NCBI GenBank assembly: GCA_045594795.1
Contig: JAZNZF010000018.1
Span: 1 to 64,000, forward strand
Direction: 5' to 3'
DNA: 64,000 nt
From: UMGS1532 sp045594795
GTDB taxonomy: Bacteria > Bacillota > Clostridia > Oscillospirales > Acutalibacteraceae
Within the stretch, counting starts at the first letter, position 1, and the number at the start of each line of letters is the position of its first letter. Below the pieces are notes generated by a model that made no database searches, was not told where the DNA came from, and saw nothing but the letters and a program-made list of their open reading frames with translations. This document shows, piece by piece, positions 42,103-51,904 of this stretch. Position numbers and translations under genes: made by a program.

Positions 42103-42933
42103 CTAATACATCTCAGGGTCTCTTGCCCATTCCAAAGTTAGAAAGTCTGCAACGGCACCGCTTTCGCAAGTACCAATAACGGCATCGGCGGCGGCTTTTA
42201 CCTCGTCAAAGGCGTTACCAACCGCAACACCGTAATCGGCAAGCCCTAACATTTCTATATCGTTAAGGTTGTCACCAAAGGCAACAAGCCTTGAAAAGCC
42301 ATACTCTTTCATAAAACGGACAGCGCCGTTAGCCTTGCCCGAGGCTTTAGCGTAAATTTCTAAGTAGCAGTGGTCCTCACCGTTGTTTATAAACAACGAG
42401 CAAGATATATTTTTAATTCGGCTAAGCCTTTGCTTTAACTCCAAAAGCGGTTGCTTTGCACCCACGCAGATTATATACGGGGTGTGCATACCAAAGCTAT
42501 AGTCGGTGGATTTTTTAAATTCCTTGTAGTAATTTTTGCGCGCTTCAATAAAATCCCTTTCGGGCTTTGTACTAAGCTTTGTGTAACTAACGCTTACGTC
42601 ATCATCCTTGTAGTCGAACACAAAGGGATTAAGCCCTGCCGATTTGCAAATTGAAACCACCATAGCGGCAGTAGAGCGGTCAATAGCGGTAAGGCTTTTG
42701 GTTAACCCCGAGGCTGTGTCGTAAATACAGCTACCGTTCATAAGAATAACGGGAAGTTTAAGGTTTAGGTCGGCAATTACGGGAGCAATGCTTTTAGGTG
42801 TGCGCGAGGTATTAAGGGTAAAGGGCAGTCCGCGCTCTACCAAGGCATTAATAGTGCTTAAAACATAAGGTGACAGTTTGTCGCCACCGCTTAAAAGCGT
42901 GCCGTCGAGGTCTGCCATATATAAGGTTTTCAT
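42103..42933 (-). CDS. Cof-type HAD-IIB hydrolase
   Basis: In this 276-aa protein motif I is MADLDGTLLSGGDKLS, motif II is LNTSRTPKS, and motif IV is FGDNLNDIEMLGLADYGVAVGNA. A C2B cap lies between motifs II and III. Cof-type enzymes dephosphorylate sugar phosphates, flavin or pyridoxal phosphates with broad specificity. Its ATG overlaps the ABC-F stop by one base, so translation is coupled. Confidence 0.92.
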   Translation of the reverse strand: MKTLYMADLDGTLLSGGDKLSPYVLSTINALVERGLPFTLNTSRTPKSIAPVIADLNLKLPVILMNGSCIYDTASGLTKSLTAIDRSTAAMVVSICKSAGLNPFVFDYKDDDVSVSYTKLSTKPERDFIEARKNYYKEFKKSTDYSFGMHTPYIICVGAKQPLLELKQRLSRIKNISCSLFINNGEDHCYLEIYAKASGKANGAVRFMKEYGFSRLVAFGDNLNDIEMLGLADYGVAVGNAFDEVKAAADAVIGTCESGAVADFLTLEWARDPEMY

Positions 42934-44837
42934 TACTCTTCACCCTCTAACGCGGTTAGTTCTTGTAAGCTTTGGTCCCAAGAGAGCATAAGCTCGTCTA
43001 AGTGTTTTTGTAGCTCGTCTAATTTTTCTGATAGCTCCATAGCCTTTTTATAATCCTCAGCTACTTGGGGTTGGCTTAGCTGATTTTCACAGTCGGCTAT
43101 TTGTTGCTCTGATAAAGCAATCTGCTCTTCATATTTACGGGTAGCCGCGCGCAAGCGTCTTATCTCGGCCTGGCGTTCTTTTCTGTTATGGTAAAGTGTG
43201 CCGCCGGCACCCATTTCGCGCTTTGGCTTTTCTTCCTTTGTAGCGGTTGGTTTTTGGTGCGACGACAAAAAGTCGTCATATCCGCCCTTATATGCTATAA
43301 GCTTTTGGTTTTCTAAATATAGTATATCGGTGGCAAGTCGGTTTATAAAATATCGGTCGTGCGAAACCGCAATAAGCGTGCCGCCAAAATTTAACAATGC
43401 ACTTTCAAGAACCTCTTTCGAGCGTATGTCAAGATGGTTGGTAGGCTCGTCTAAAAACAGCAGATTATCACCCGAAAGCATAAGACGGCACAATGCTACC
43501 CTTGCGCGTTCGCCACCACTTAGAGTACCTATTTTACTAAACACCTCGTCACCCTTAAACAAAAAAGCAGCTAAGGCATTACGAATGGTGGTGTCGGTAA
43601 GAGATATATGTGCATCGCGAATAACCTCGAAAACTGTTTTATCTTCGGGCAAATCGGCTTGCATCTGGTCGAAAAATCCAACCGTAACACGCGCGCCAAA
43701 CTTAACCTCGGGGTTATGTAAAAGCTCTTTTAAAAGTGTAGTTTTGCCCGTACCGTTTGCGCCCAAAAGAAATACCTTTTGACCGCGTTTAATGTCTATA
43801 TCAATGCCCGAAAAAAGTGTTCTTTCACCAAAGCTTTTAGAAAGCCCCTGTGCCTTTAGAACATCATTTCCTGTGTCGGACTTAATTTCAAAATTAAAGT
43901 TTACTTCCTGTTCGGCACTCTCTGGCTTTATAAGGGTCTCTTTAATACGGTCAATAGATTTTTGCTTGTGGTCTATAGTACGGTAGTTTCTCTCCATACT
44001 AAAGGTGCGCTGTTGCGCTATGATACCCTCAATGCGTTTAATCTCGCGGGTTTTGTTTTCATATTCGCGCTGTAAACTTAGCTCGCGCTCTGCCTCAATT
44101 TCCTTATGGCGAGTGTAGTTGCCATTGTTACAAACAAGGCGCTGATGCTTTAACTCGAAGGTGCGGTTGGTAAGCTTATCTAAAAAATAGCGGTCGTGCG
44201 AGATAATAAGCGCCGCCGAGGACGAAGTTTTTAAGAATTCCTCAAGCCATTCCACACTTTCTATGTCAAGATGGTTTGTGGGCTCATCTAAAAGAATAAG
44301 GTCGGGCTCGGATAAAAGCAGTTTAGCAAGCCCAATTTTTGCCCTTTCACCACCACTTAAGGTGCAAACGGTTTGCGAAAGCTCATTCTCACTAAATCCA
44401 AGACCGATAAGGGTAGCGCGGGTTCTTGAAACATAGGTGAGTCCACCCTCTCGCATAAACTCATCTAACAAGGTGGCTTGGCTTTCCAAAAGGCTTTCGC
44501 TGTTTGCAGTTTTAAGCGAGATGTTTATCGCGTCAATTTTTTTCTGTAGCTCTAATAGGTGCGAGAATACCGATAACGCCTCTTGCTCGGCGGTGAGGTC
44601 GGAATCGCGGCAGGCGTGCTGCTCTAAATATCCGATACGAAGCCCCGTTTTGCGCGAGAATCCGCCGCTGTCGGCAGAAAGCTCGCCCGTAATAAGCTTT
44701 AAAAGGGTGGTTTTGCCACAACCGTTAGAGCCAACAAAACCAATTTTATCGCCCTCGTTAATATTAAAGCTAAGGTCAGAAAACAAGGTATGCTCGCCAA
44801 AGCTTTTACTAATGCCGCTGGCACTAAGCAAGGTCAT
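42933..44837 (-). CDS. ABC-F family ATPase (Uup/YdiF/EttA-like)
   Basis: The 634-aa protein holds two ABC domains and no membrane part. First Walker A: GSNGCGKTTLLKL, signature LSGGERAKIGLAKLLL; second Walker A: GANGTGKTTLLKEL, signature LSGGERARVALCRLML. A charged linker (around 240-300) joins them, and a C-terminal coiled coil (about 545-625) follows. ABC-F proteins act on the ribosome E site to relieve stalling or confer antibiotic protection. The operon with rlmB and a pseudouridine synthase favours a housekeeping ribosome role over resistance. Confidence 0.92.
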   Translation of the reverse strand: MTLLSASGISKSFGEHTLFSDLSFNINEGDKIGFVGSNGCGKTTLLKLITGELSADSGGFSRKTGLRIGYLEQHACRDSDLTAEQEALSVFSHLLELQKKIDAINISLKTANSESLLESQATLLDEFMREGGLTYVSRTRATLIGLGFSENELSQTVCTLSGGERAKIGLAKLLLSEPDLILLDEPTNHLDIESVEWLEEFLKTSSSAALIISHDRYFLDKLTNRTFELKHQRLVCNNGNYTRHKEIEAERELSLQREYENKTREIKRIEGIIAQQRTFSMERNYRTIDHKQKSIDRIKETLIKPESAEQEVNFNFEIKSDTGNDVLKAQGLSKSFGERTLFSGIDIDIKRGQKVFLLGANGTGKTTLLKELLHNPEVKFGARVTVGFFDQMQADLPEDKTVFEVIRDAHISLTDTTIRNALAAFLFKGDEVFSKIGTLSGGERARVALCRLMLSGDNLLFLDEPTNHLDIRSKEVLESALLNFGGTLIAVSHDRYFINRLATDILYLENQKLIAYKGGYDDFLSSHQKPTATKEEKPKREMGAGGTLYHNRKERQAEIRRLRAATRKYEEQIALSEQQIADCENQLSQPQVAEDYKKAMELSEKLDELQKHLDELMLSWDQSLQELTALEGEE

Positions 44838-44848
44838 AAACTAAACTC

Positions 44849-47800
44849 CTAAGGTTGTTTTAAGTATGCAACAAGTGCGGTTATGGCAGCGGGAATAAGG
44901 CTTACCCCTGCCACTACAAGACCCGAAACGGCGGCGAGTATACCGCTAAGCGCAAGGTATCCAACCGTAGCAATTCCAAGGCATACAAGTATAGTGTTTA
45001 TAATAATTAATGTCGAGATAGTACTCTTAAGATTAATAGCGGCGGTAATTACCGAAAGCAGACCGCAAATGTTTTCACCAAAGCTTGCGCCTGAAGATAC
45101 GCTTTCTTTAAAGGAGGTAGCCGATTTATAAGCCGTTGTGCCCGAGGGGGACAGCACCTTTATAGAATCGGGATAAAGCCCAAAGTAGTCGCAAAGCATT
45201 TCGTCGCAAACGTTGGGGTCGTTAGAATTTACAAGCATAGTAACGCCCGTGTTACAAAGACGGCGTAGCTCGTAGGTGATTTCCTCGTCAGCCTCGTAAC
45301 CAACTATAAACAATGCGCAAAGCTGGTCGCCAATGCCAAGATAAACGGGGAAATAGCCTTGGCGCAGAATCTTTTTGTCTAACTCAAGGCTTGGGGTTTT
45401 AATGCTATGGCCTTCCATAAGAGTGCGGTTGCCAACAAAAATTCGTTTATCTTCAATCCAACCCGAAAGACCCATATTGTTTTCGTATTTAATGCTGTCG
45501 ATAAGGGGCATTTCCTCGCCGTTAGATTCTAAAATCTCCTCGAAAATAGGTGCCAAGGGCGAGTCTGCTGCTGTAAGCAGGGCTGCGGCAGAAGCTATGT
45601 ATTTATCAACCGCGCCACGATTTAACACCTGCATATTGTAAAGCTTAATGCTGCCTGCGGGGAAAAGCGAGCTAACGTTAAAAGCAACTGCGTTTGCGTT
45701 GGCTATACTGTCAGCAGAGTTGTAGCCTGCAAGCATAGCTCCGTAAGACTTTAGCTTTTTAGATGCAATGCCAAAGGGTAGGTTGCAAATAAGCAGTGAC
45801 GAGGTGGGGCAAGCCACACAGCATACCAAGGTAAATGCCGTAAGCGAGCCGTATATTCCGTTTGTAAAGAAGGCGGCGGTGGCAAGCACAGCTGCCATAA
45901 TAAGCGTAAAGACGGTCAGGGTATTAAGGCGCTTTTCGTAAGCGTCTTCGCTATATGCGTTTTTAAGGTAGCCTGTAATATTCTTGGTAGATTTACCGAT
46001 AGCTACAAGCGCCTCGCCAACAACGCTTCCGCCTGCCATAACCGATGCCGAAAGCGAATCTTCTACAAAGGTAACTGCGTTTTTCTCATTGTCGTTGGCA
46101 ATAACCTTGAAGCCGCGACTAACACGCTTGAGCAAACAGCGTTTACCGATAAGGTTAAAAAGTAGGATAAGTGCGCCAAGCGGTGCTAATATCGGAAGTT
46201 CGGCGAATTTTTCTGTAAGTGCGGTAACAAGGGTGTATACAAACACCATTACCGAAGAAAGTGCGGCGGGCGAGTCCATATCGGGTGAGCCCGTAAGAAT
46301 TTCTGCAAGACCGCGCACCGTGTTAAAGTTAATAATAAGCGCTAAGCCAAGTAATACCGTGTTAAGTAGTATAAAGGTAATGGGTGAAGCAAGCAAAGCG
46401 CCCACAAAAACAAAGTCGCAAAGTGCAAGAATAGCCGTTATTGCGGCGGTGGGAATGATTCTTGCGGTAACACTAACCGACTGACTCTTAAGGTCGGTGC
46501 TAATGCTTTGGGCGTCGTCGATGTTTTCGTAATCGTCAACAGGTGGTGCTGCGTCTTTAAAGTCGGAAATTTGCGCATCGGGCAACTCGGGCTCGTCGGT
46601 ACCCGAAAGATGCATTCTTTCGGGGAGTTCCTCGGGTTCTTCCTCTGCTAAAATCTCAAGATGCTTGCGCCACTCGGCTGCTTTTAAGGGGTCGGCTTGA
46701 TGTCCCTCACCCGATATCTCAATCACATGCGTTGCGTCAATAACAGGTGGTGTAGGCTCGTTAGCAAGGCTATACTGTAGGTTCTTAACCTCCTTGCCTA
46801 CGTCCTCTTTAAAGGTGGATTCTTCTGTAAAGGAATCAAGGTTTATCACCCTTGTATCGTCGTCTACAGCATCGGGGGTTTCTGCTTGAGCAATATGGCT
46901 TTGGGTGAACATATCAAAATCGTATTTAGGTTGAGGCTTTGTGTGTTGCACTGCAAAATCACCGCTTTGGTAAAAGTCGGAAAGGCGTTTGCGTGCGCCA
47001 AGCTCTGCCTCGTGTATGATATCGTCGATACTGCGTTCGGGGTTTATGGGAATTTCTTGTGTAACAAAGTTTTTGCATTTTGAAAGCAAGGACTCGCTTT
47101 CTCTTTTTCTTAAAGGATTATTAAGGCTGTCGTTAAGGGTCTCAAAGATAGCGTCTGCAGTGTTTTCACCCTCGTGAATATCGGGCACGGGGAGTGCTGG
47201 CTCTACGGGAGAGGGTGCCTCGACAACCGTGGGCTCTGCTTTTACTACAGGCTCACTTTGTACGGGTTTATGTTTTTTATATATTTCGTTTTCAATGCGA
47301 TTAAGTCTGCCCTTAGCACGCTCTGCCATCATTCTGTCGTAAAGCTCTTGCGCTTTTGGTGAAAGCCCACTATCGCGGCGGGCGGTAGCTTTTTCATCTA
47401 TAGCGGCTTTAGGTTGCTCGGGTTCAGTTTCCTTTTGCAAAGGCTGCCCGTCATTAGCTTTTTGCTGGGGGGTGTTTTTTATCTCGGGGTCAGAAGGCTC
47501 GTCTTTTGCTTTGGCGGCAGCCTCTTGTTTTTGATGTAAAGCCTCAAGCAGTTCGTCTGCCTGTGCTTTTAATTTTTGTTTAGTTTCTTGGTGAGAGGAT
47601 GGGATTTCGTCGGTTTCGGCGTAGTGCTCACCCACGCTGAATTTTGGCGTAGCATCGGATGGTACACTAAAGCTACGAGCGGCAGTTTTATCGTCGCTCG
47701 ATTCTTTAGAGGTTGTTGAACCTTCGTTGTTATTGGTGTGGTTGAAGCCCGATGCCATAGCAACATCTGAAAAAGAGGGCTTATTCTCAGCCTTTTCGTT

Positions 47801-47998
47801 GCCGAGAATTTCATCAGGTGTCATTGCGTGGGGGGCGGCATGATGTTTGCGCTGTTCCCACGGAGTAACGCCAAACTCAGAATCGGTATTTTGGTTTGGC
47901 TCGTCATTTTTTTGTGTAGCCCTTGTGGAGATATGCTCGAAATCAAGTATAAAGGTTTCTTCATACTCGTCGTGATGATGCTTTTTAAATAAACCCAT
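44849..47998 (-). CDS. Degenerate heavy-metal P-type ATPase with a long acidic disordered N-terminus
   Basis: Of 1049 aa, residues 1 to about 490 are Glu/Lys/Pro/Ser-rich, low complexity and without predicted fold. The rest follows the P1B ATPase plan: two to four helices, an actuator-like region (GGSVVGEALVAIGKSTKN), a membrane motif VACPTSS where CPC is normal (C730), and then VAFNVSSLFPAG where VVFDKTGTLTEG is normal. The phosphorylated aspartate is thus N774. The nucleotide-binding part keeps GLSGWIEDKRIFVGN, but TGDN and GDGxNDxP are not present. It cannot form the usual aspartyl phosphate. It lies between rlmB and an ABC-F gene. A scaffold or sensing role is speculation. Confidence 0.78.
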   Translation of the reverse strand: MGLFKKHHHDEYEETFILDFEHISTRATQKNDEPNQNTDSEFGVTPWEQRKHHAAPHAMTPDEILGNEKAENKPSFSDVAMASGFNHTNNNEGSTTSKESSDDKTAARSFSVPSDATPKFSVGEHYAETDEIPSSHQETKQKLKAQADELLEALHQKQEAAAKAKDEPSDPEIKNTPQQKANDGQPLQKETEPEQPKAAIDEKATARRDSGLSPKAQELYDRMMAERAKGRLNRIENEIYKKHKPVQSEPVVKAEPTVVEAPSPVEPALPVPDIHEGENTADAIFETLNDSLNNPLRKRESESLLSKCKNFVTQEIPINPERSIDDIIHEAELGARKRLSDFYQSGDFAVQHTKPQPKYDFDMFTQSHIAQAETPDAVDDDTRVINLDSFTEESTFKEDVGKEVKNLQYSLANEPTPPVIDATHVIEISGEGHQADPLKAAEWRKHLEILAEEEPEELPERMHLSGTDEPELPDAQISDFKDAAPPVDDYENIDDAQSISTDLKSQSVSVTARIIPTAAITAILALCDFVFVGALLASPITFILLNTVLLGLALIINFNTVRGLAEILTGSPDMDSPAALSSVMVFVYTLVTALTEKFAELPILAPLGALILLFNLIGKRCLLKRVSRGFKVIANDNEKNAVTFVEDSLSASVMAGGSVVGEALVAIGKSTKNITGYLKNAYSEDAYEKRLNTLTVFTLIMAAVLATAAFFTNGIYGSLTAFTLVCCVACPTSSLLICNLPFGIASKKLKSYGAMLAGYNSADSIANANAVAFNVSSLFPAGSIKLYNMQVLNRGAVDKYIASAAALLTAADSPLAPIFEEILESNGEEMPLIDSIKYENNMGLSGWIEDKRIFVGNRTLMEGHSIKTPSLELDKKILRQGYFPVYLGIGDQLCALFIVGYEADEEITYELRRLCNTGVTMLVNSNDPNVCDEMLCDYFGLYPDSIKVLSPSGTTAYKSATSFKESVSSGASFGENICGLLSVITAAINLKSTISTLIIINTILVCLGIATVGYLALSGILAAVSGLVVAGVSLIPAAITALVAYLKQP

Positions 47999-48033
47999 TT
48001 CATTTCCCCCAATTTATGTAATCTATAAAAAAG

Positions 48034-48825
48034 TTATTTGTTATTAGCTTTGGTGTGGGTGCGTTGGCGCGCAACCTCGTACATAAGCACGCCTGCCGCA
48101 ACCGATGCGTTAAGTGAATTAATTTTACCAAGCATAGGCAGAGATATCATAGCGTCGCAATGCTCTGAAACCAGTCTGCCAATACCCTTGCCCTCGTTGC
48201 CTATAACTAAAGCGGTAGCGCCTGTGTAGTCACCGCCGCACCAGTTTTCACCGTTCATATCGGCGCCGTAAACCCAAACTCCCTTTTGCTTAAGGGTTTC
48301 TATTTCAGCAACTAAGTTTGTAACCTTGGCAACACGCATATATTCAAGCGCGCCGCAGGCTGCCTTTGCAACCGTTGCATTAAGCGAAACTGCACGGCGC
48401 TTTGGTATAATTACACCGTGTACCGAGCAAGCCTCGGCTGTACGGATTATTGCGCCAAGATTGTGCGGGTCTTCAATTTCATCGCAAATTATAATAAAGG
48501 GTGGTTCGCCCTTTTCATTAGCGTAGTTCAAAATATCGTCAACACTCGAGTAGCTGTGCGCCGCAATGCTAACTGCAACGCCTTGGTGGTTAGCGCCGCC
48601 CGAAAGCCAGTCGAGTTTGGTAGAAGAGACTTCTTTTACCACAATACCCTTGGCAGTGCATTTGGCGATAATTGCCGCTACTGTGCCACCGCCCATACCT
48701 TTTGCTACAAAAAGCTTATCAATCTCGCGCCCCGAACGAACCGCCTCAAGCACGGGATTTCTGCCTACTATTATATTTTCTCGAGGCGCATTTTCCTCAG
48801 TTATAATATCCTTAGTTTTATCCAA
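48034..48825 (-). CDS. rlmB: 23S rRNA (guanosine2251-2'-O)-methyltransferase (TrmH/SpoU family)
   Basis: In this 263-aa enzyme, IIVGRNPVLEAVRSGREIDKL is the N-terminal substrate-binding domain typical of RlmB. The trefoil-knot SpoU motifs are present: EDPHNLGAIIRTAEA, VIGNEGKGIGRLV and ISLPMLGKINSLNASVAAGVLMYE. It 2'-O-methylates G2251 in the peptidyl-transferase P loop. It heads the six-gene minus-strand operon. Confidence 0.92.
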   Translation of the reverse strand: MDKTKDIITEENAPRENIIVGRNPVLEAVRSGREIDKLFVAKGMGGGTVAAIIAKCTAKGIVVKEVSSTKLDWLSGGANHQGVAVSIAAHSYSSVDDILNYANEKGEPPFIIICDEIEDPHNLGAIIRTAEACSVHGVIIPKRRAVSLNATVAKAACGALEYMRVAKVTNLVAEIETLKQKGVWVYGADMNGENWCGGDYTGATALVIGNEGKGIGRLVSEHCDAMISLPMLGKINSLNASVAAGVLMYEVARQRTHTKANNK

Positions 48826-48997
48826 AAAAGCACATCCTCAAAACAAAAAATACATATTCCAGTTAATTATACCATAAATCAGTAAAAAATGAAAGTGCAA
48901 AATATGTTAATAATATAAAAATTTTATAATGTTATAAAGCAAAAAATATAGCCCAACACAGTTTTTATGTTACTGCATTGAGCTATAGTTAGCTTGT

Positions 48998-49882
48998 TTA
49001 ATTTTCCAAAAGCTTAATTGCGTATTCGGTGTATTTGGATTTAAACTGACCTTTTTTAAGTACAACTGCGGGTTGGCGCAAACTTGTGTCGTTTCGGAGC
49101 TCGAACAAAGATACGCTACCATTATCACTACGGGTTTTAACAAACTGCAATGGCAAAAGAGTAGCTGCCACGCCCTCTTGGGCAAGTTCCCAAGCCGTTG
49201 TAAGCCCTGTAACCTCGGCCGAAATTTTAGGGTGAATATTACAAGAAACACAAAGCTTATCGAAAAGCACACGCATTTCTTGGGTCGCGCTTACCACTAC
49301 AAAGGGAAGCTTTGCACATTTGCTAAAATCAACCTTGCCATCTTTAAGCCCGTGCTTTTCGCATAGCGGCTTTGGTACTGTGAGCACCAAGCGGTCGGGC
49401 TCTATCGGCATAACCTCTAAAACGCTATCGTCTACAGGCAGATTAACTATGGCAAAATCAAACTTACCGTCTGCCGCATCGTGACGAAGCTGTTCGCTGC
49501 CTTCTTCTACAAGCTTTACTCTAAGACCCGAAAACTTAGCAACAAGCTTTTTTACTATGTCGGGCATAAGATAGGCGCTTCTAAAGGGGGTAACACCAAT
49601 AACAATTTCGCCCTTGTCGCCCGATTTATATTGTTGCATAGCCCTAAGAAGCTGGTCTTGTTTATACAAAAGCTCTTTAGCCTCGCCGACAAAATGCATA
49701 CCTGCGGGGGTGGGGGTAACGATACTGTTTGTACGTTTAAACAGTTTAACCCCAAGCTCTTTTTCAAGCGCTAATATTTGTTTGCTTAAAGCAGGTTGTG
49801 TAACATTCAGCAATTCGGCAAGCTTAGAAAAGCTACCCGTTTCGGCTAATTGCACGGCGTATTGTAATTGTCGAGAATTCAT
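48998..49882 (-). CDS. LysR-type transcriptional regulator
   Basis: The 294-aa protein has an N-terminal winged helix (LQYAVQLAETGSFSKLAELLNVTQPALSKQI) and a C-terminal two-lobed effector-binding domain (from about residue 90). It is divergent from the TRAP-like permease with 191 bp between starts, so it probably controls that transporter in response to the transported acid or a metabolite. The genes of the permease operon are the natural targets. Confidence 0.94.
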   Translation of the reverse strand: MNSRQLQYAVQLAETGSFSKLAELLNVTQPALSKQILALEKELGVKLFKRTNSIVTPTPAGMHFVGEAKELLYKQDQLLRAMQQYKSGDKGEIVIGVTPFRSAYLMPDIVKKLVAKFSGLRVKLVEEGSEQLRHDAADGKFDFAIVNLPVDDSVLEVMPIEPDRLVLTVPKPLCEKHGLKDGKVDFSKCAKLPFVVVSATQEMRVLFDKLCVSCNIHPKISAEVTGLTTAWELAQEGVAATLLPLQFVKTRSDNGSVSLFELRNDTSLRQPAVVLKKGQFKSKYTEYAIKLLEN

Positions 49883-49988
49883 TTTATCTCACCTATACAT
49901 AAAGTTTTTACATACCTTAAATATATGATATCACTTTTTTTCTGTAAATGCAACCGACTGCAAAAAATAAATAATTGTTAAAAAAGTA

Positions 49989-50016
49989 TTGACAAATTGA
50001 AAATTTTTGATATAAT
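49989..50016 (+). promoter_or_regulatory. Promoter of the TRAP-like permease operon
   Basis: TTGACA, 16-bp spacer, TATAAT, in the LysR/permease divergent region. A LysR-type activator would be expected to bind just upstream. Confidence 0.8.
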
Positions 50017-50073
50017 TATAACTGTTATGGAATAAGACCTATAACTAAAAAGGAATTCGAAAGGAGTATTGCT

Positions 50074-51438
50074 ATGCCACTTTCATTAGTTTATTTAGGC
50101 ATAATGTTAGCAGTTATCTGCGTGTGGTTTTTGGTAATTAAGCGCCCTGTTTATGAAGGCGTGCTACTAAGCTTTATAGTTTTAGTTGCCATAACTAACA
50201 CTTGGGGCAATATTTGGGGCTATATTAACACTGGTCTTAAAACCTCGCTGCTATACTCAATGGTCGCATTTGTTGCGATGTCAATCATTCTTACAAAAAC
50301 AAAGATTATCGACAGTTGTATCGCGGTTATTTTATCGGTTGTTGGTAGAATAACGGGTGGTGCAGGCTACGCCGCAGTTGTTGCAAGTAGCTTTATGGGT
50401 GCCCTTTCGGGTTCTGGTCCCGGAAACGTTATGGCAACAGGTTCTATTACCATTCCTGCTATGAAGCGCTCGGGCTTCCCGCCAGAGCTTGCGGCTAATA
50501 TCGAAAGCAACTCGAGCTACTTAGGTAATATGATACCGCCTTCTTCTAACATTGTTGCCGCAATGGGCGCATATACCGCTTTCTGTGTGGCTACAGGAAC
50601 TGAGGAAGCATCAAGCGGTAAATTCTGGATGGTGCTTTGGGGTATTTCGCTTTGGTTTATTCTCCAAAGAATCCTTATGGTATTTGCTTTCTGCAAGCAT
50701 TATAAGGTAAAACCAATGTCTAAAGAAGATTTACCTAATATGAAAGAAACCATAAAAAAAGGTTGGCAAGCATTACTTTTACCCGTAATCATTATCTTGC
50801 CTTTCGTTTTAGATGCTATCTTTAAAGATACCTTCTTTACCGCACGCTTAGGTGCAGACGGTGCAAAAGCACTTTCAAGCTCAATCCTTCTGTTTATAGG
50901 CGGTATTGCAGCGGCATATTCTTGCTTAATTGCTAAAGATAAGAGTGTAGTTAAGTTCTCTAACATTGTAAAAATGTTCTCCGAAAGCGTTAAGACCATC
51001 GCACCTACCATAGCAGTATGTGTGTTCGGTTATATGATAGGCGCACTCTTTGCAGACTTAGACGTTGCAAACGACCTTGGCGTAATCATTAACGGTTTAA
51101 ATATGGGCAAGCTTGGTACAGTACTTGTTATTTGTGTAATTACCTGCTTTATGGGTATGGTTGTTCCCGGCTCGTCGCAGGTTGTTATATTCGGTACAAT
51201 GTTTATAACCGTACTTGCAAACGTTGGTGTTGACCCACTTCTTGCCGCCGCAATGCTTCCTTGTATCTGCGGTGTTATGTGTGGTATTACACCGCCCTTG
51301 GCACTTGGCCTTTATGCAGGTATGTCAATAGCAGAGTCCGATTTCTCAAAAACAGTTAAAAACGACTGGTGGTGGGTTGCCGCCCAGTTTATATTACAGG
51401 TTGTAGTCCTAATGGGCTGGCTCCCTGTAGGAGCATAA
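50074..51438 (+). CDS. TRAP-type large permease (DctM-like)
   Basis: This 454-aa protein has about 12 hydrophobic segments. The repeated core motif GALSGSGPGNVMATGSITIPAMKR, then LGNMIPPSS, and its counterpart MGMVVPGSSQVVIFG near residue 365 match the DctM/SiaM ion-transporter-like fold, in which two inverted repeats form the path for a carboxylate with sodium. TRAP systems need a periplasmic-type binding protein; none is encoded here. A 99-aa membrane partner follows after 15 bp. The substrate is unknown. Confidence 0.82.
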   Translation: MPLSLVYLGIMLAVICVWFLVIKRPVYEGVLLSFIVLVAITNTWGNIWGYINTGLKTSLLYSMVAFVAMSIILTKTKIIDSCIAVILSVVGRITGGAGYAAVVASSFMGALSGSGPGNVMATGSITIPAMKRSGFPPELAANIESNSSYLGNMIPPSSNIVAAMGAYTAFCVATGTEEASSGKFWMVLWGISLWFILQRILMVFAFCKHYKVKPMSKEDLPNMKETIKKGWQALLLPVIIILPFVLDAIFKDTFFTARLGADGAKALSSSILLFIGGIAAAYSCLIAKDKSVVKFSNIVKMFSESVKTIAPTIAVCVFGYMIGALFADLDVANDLGVIINGLNMGKLGTVLVICVITCFMGMVVPGSSQVVIFGTMFITVLANVGVDPLLAAAMLPCICGVMCGITPPLALGLYAGMSIAESDFSKTVKNDWWWVAAQFILQVVVLMGWLPVGA

Positions 51439-51453
51439 AGGGAGGAAACGCTG

Positions 51454-51753
51454 ATGAAATTCAAAGATATCTGTCATAAAATTAGTGAAGTAATCCACGT
51501 AATTTTCGGATACGGCATAACAATTTCGCTTTTTGCAGGCGGCTTAACCTTCTTTGGCTTTATCGCAGCCCTTATAATCGGCGGCGACGTAGCTACTGCA
51601 ATTTGCCTTGTTATCTCTAAAAAGATTATCCCTGTTATAATCTATATTTCTACCATCTCGGTAGTGCTCGGCATTATTGCTATGTATTTAAAAGGCGAGG
51701 TTGCACTTACTTCTGATAAGAAAAAGGCAGCCAAGCACGAAGCTGAAATGTAA
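51454..51753 (+). CDS. Small three-helix membrane protein, probable permease partner
   Basis: The 99-aa protein has three hydrophobic segments (about residues 17-42, 48-60 and 62-80) and a basic C-terminus. GGAGG precedes the ATG, and it is the last gene of the operon with the DctM-like permease. It is shorter than a canonical four-helix DctQ small subunit (about 160 aa) and shares no motif I recognise. Functioning as a small subunit is inferred from position only. Confidence 0.7.
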   Translation: MKFKDICHKISEVIHVIFGYGITISLFAGGLTFFGFIAALIIGGDVATAICLVISKKIIPVIIYISTISVVLGIIAMYLKGEVALTSDKKKAAKHEAEM

Positions 51754-51754
51754 C

Positions 51755-51786
51755 AAAAACGCCTACGGGAAACCGTGGGCGTTTTT
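51755..51786 (+). terminator. Terminator of the TRAP-like operon
   Basis: AAAACGCCTACGG pairs with CCGTGGGCGTTTT through a GAAA tetraloop, followed by a T run. Confidence 0.92.
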
Positions 51787-51794
51787 AAGTAATA

Positions 51795-51813
51795 GTGAAA
51801 AGTGAAAAGTGAA
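51795..51813. repeat. GTGAAAA heptamer repeat
   Basis: The 7-bp unit GTGAAAA occurs two and a half times in tandem. It looks like slippage sequence; no function apparent. Confidence 0.6.
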
Positions 51814-51904
51814 TAGGTAAGGTGTTTTGGCAAAAGCCAAAACGGATTATAAATAAACAAGCATAGAGTTTGCTTTAAATACAATTAATGCACACTTTCT
51901 ACAC

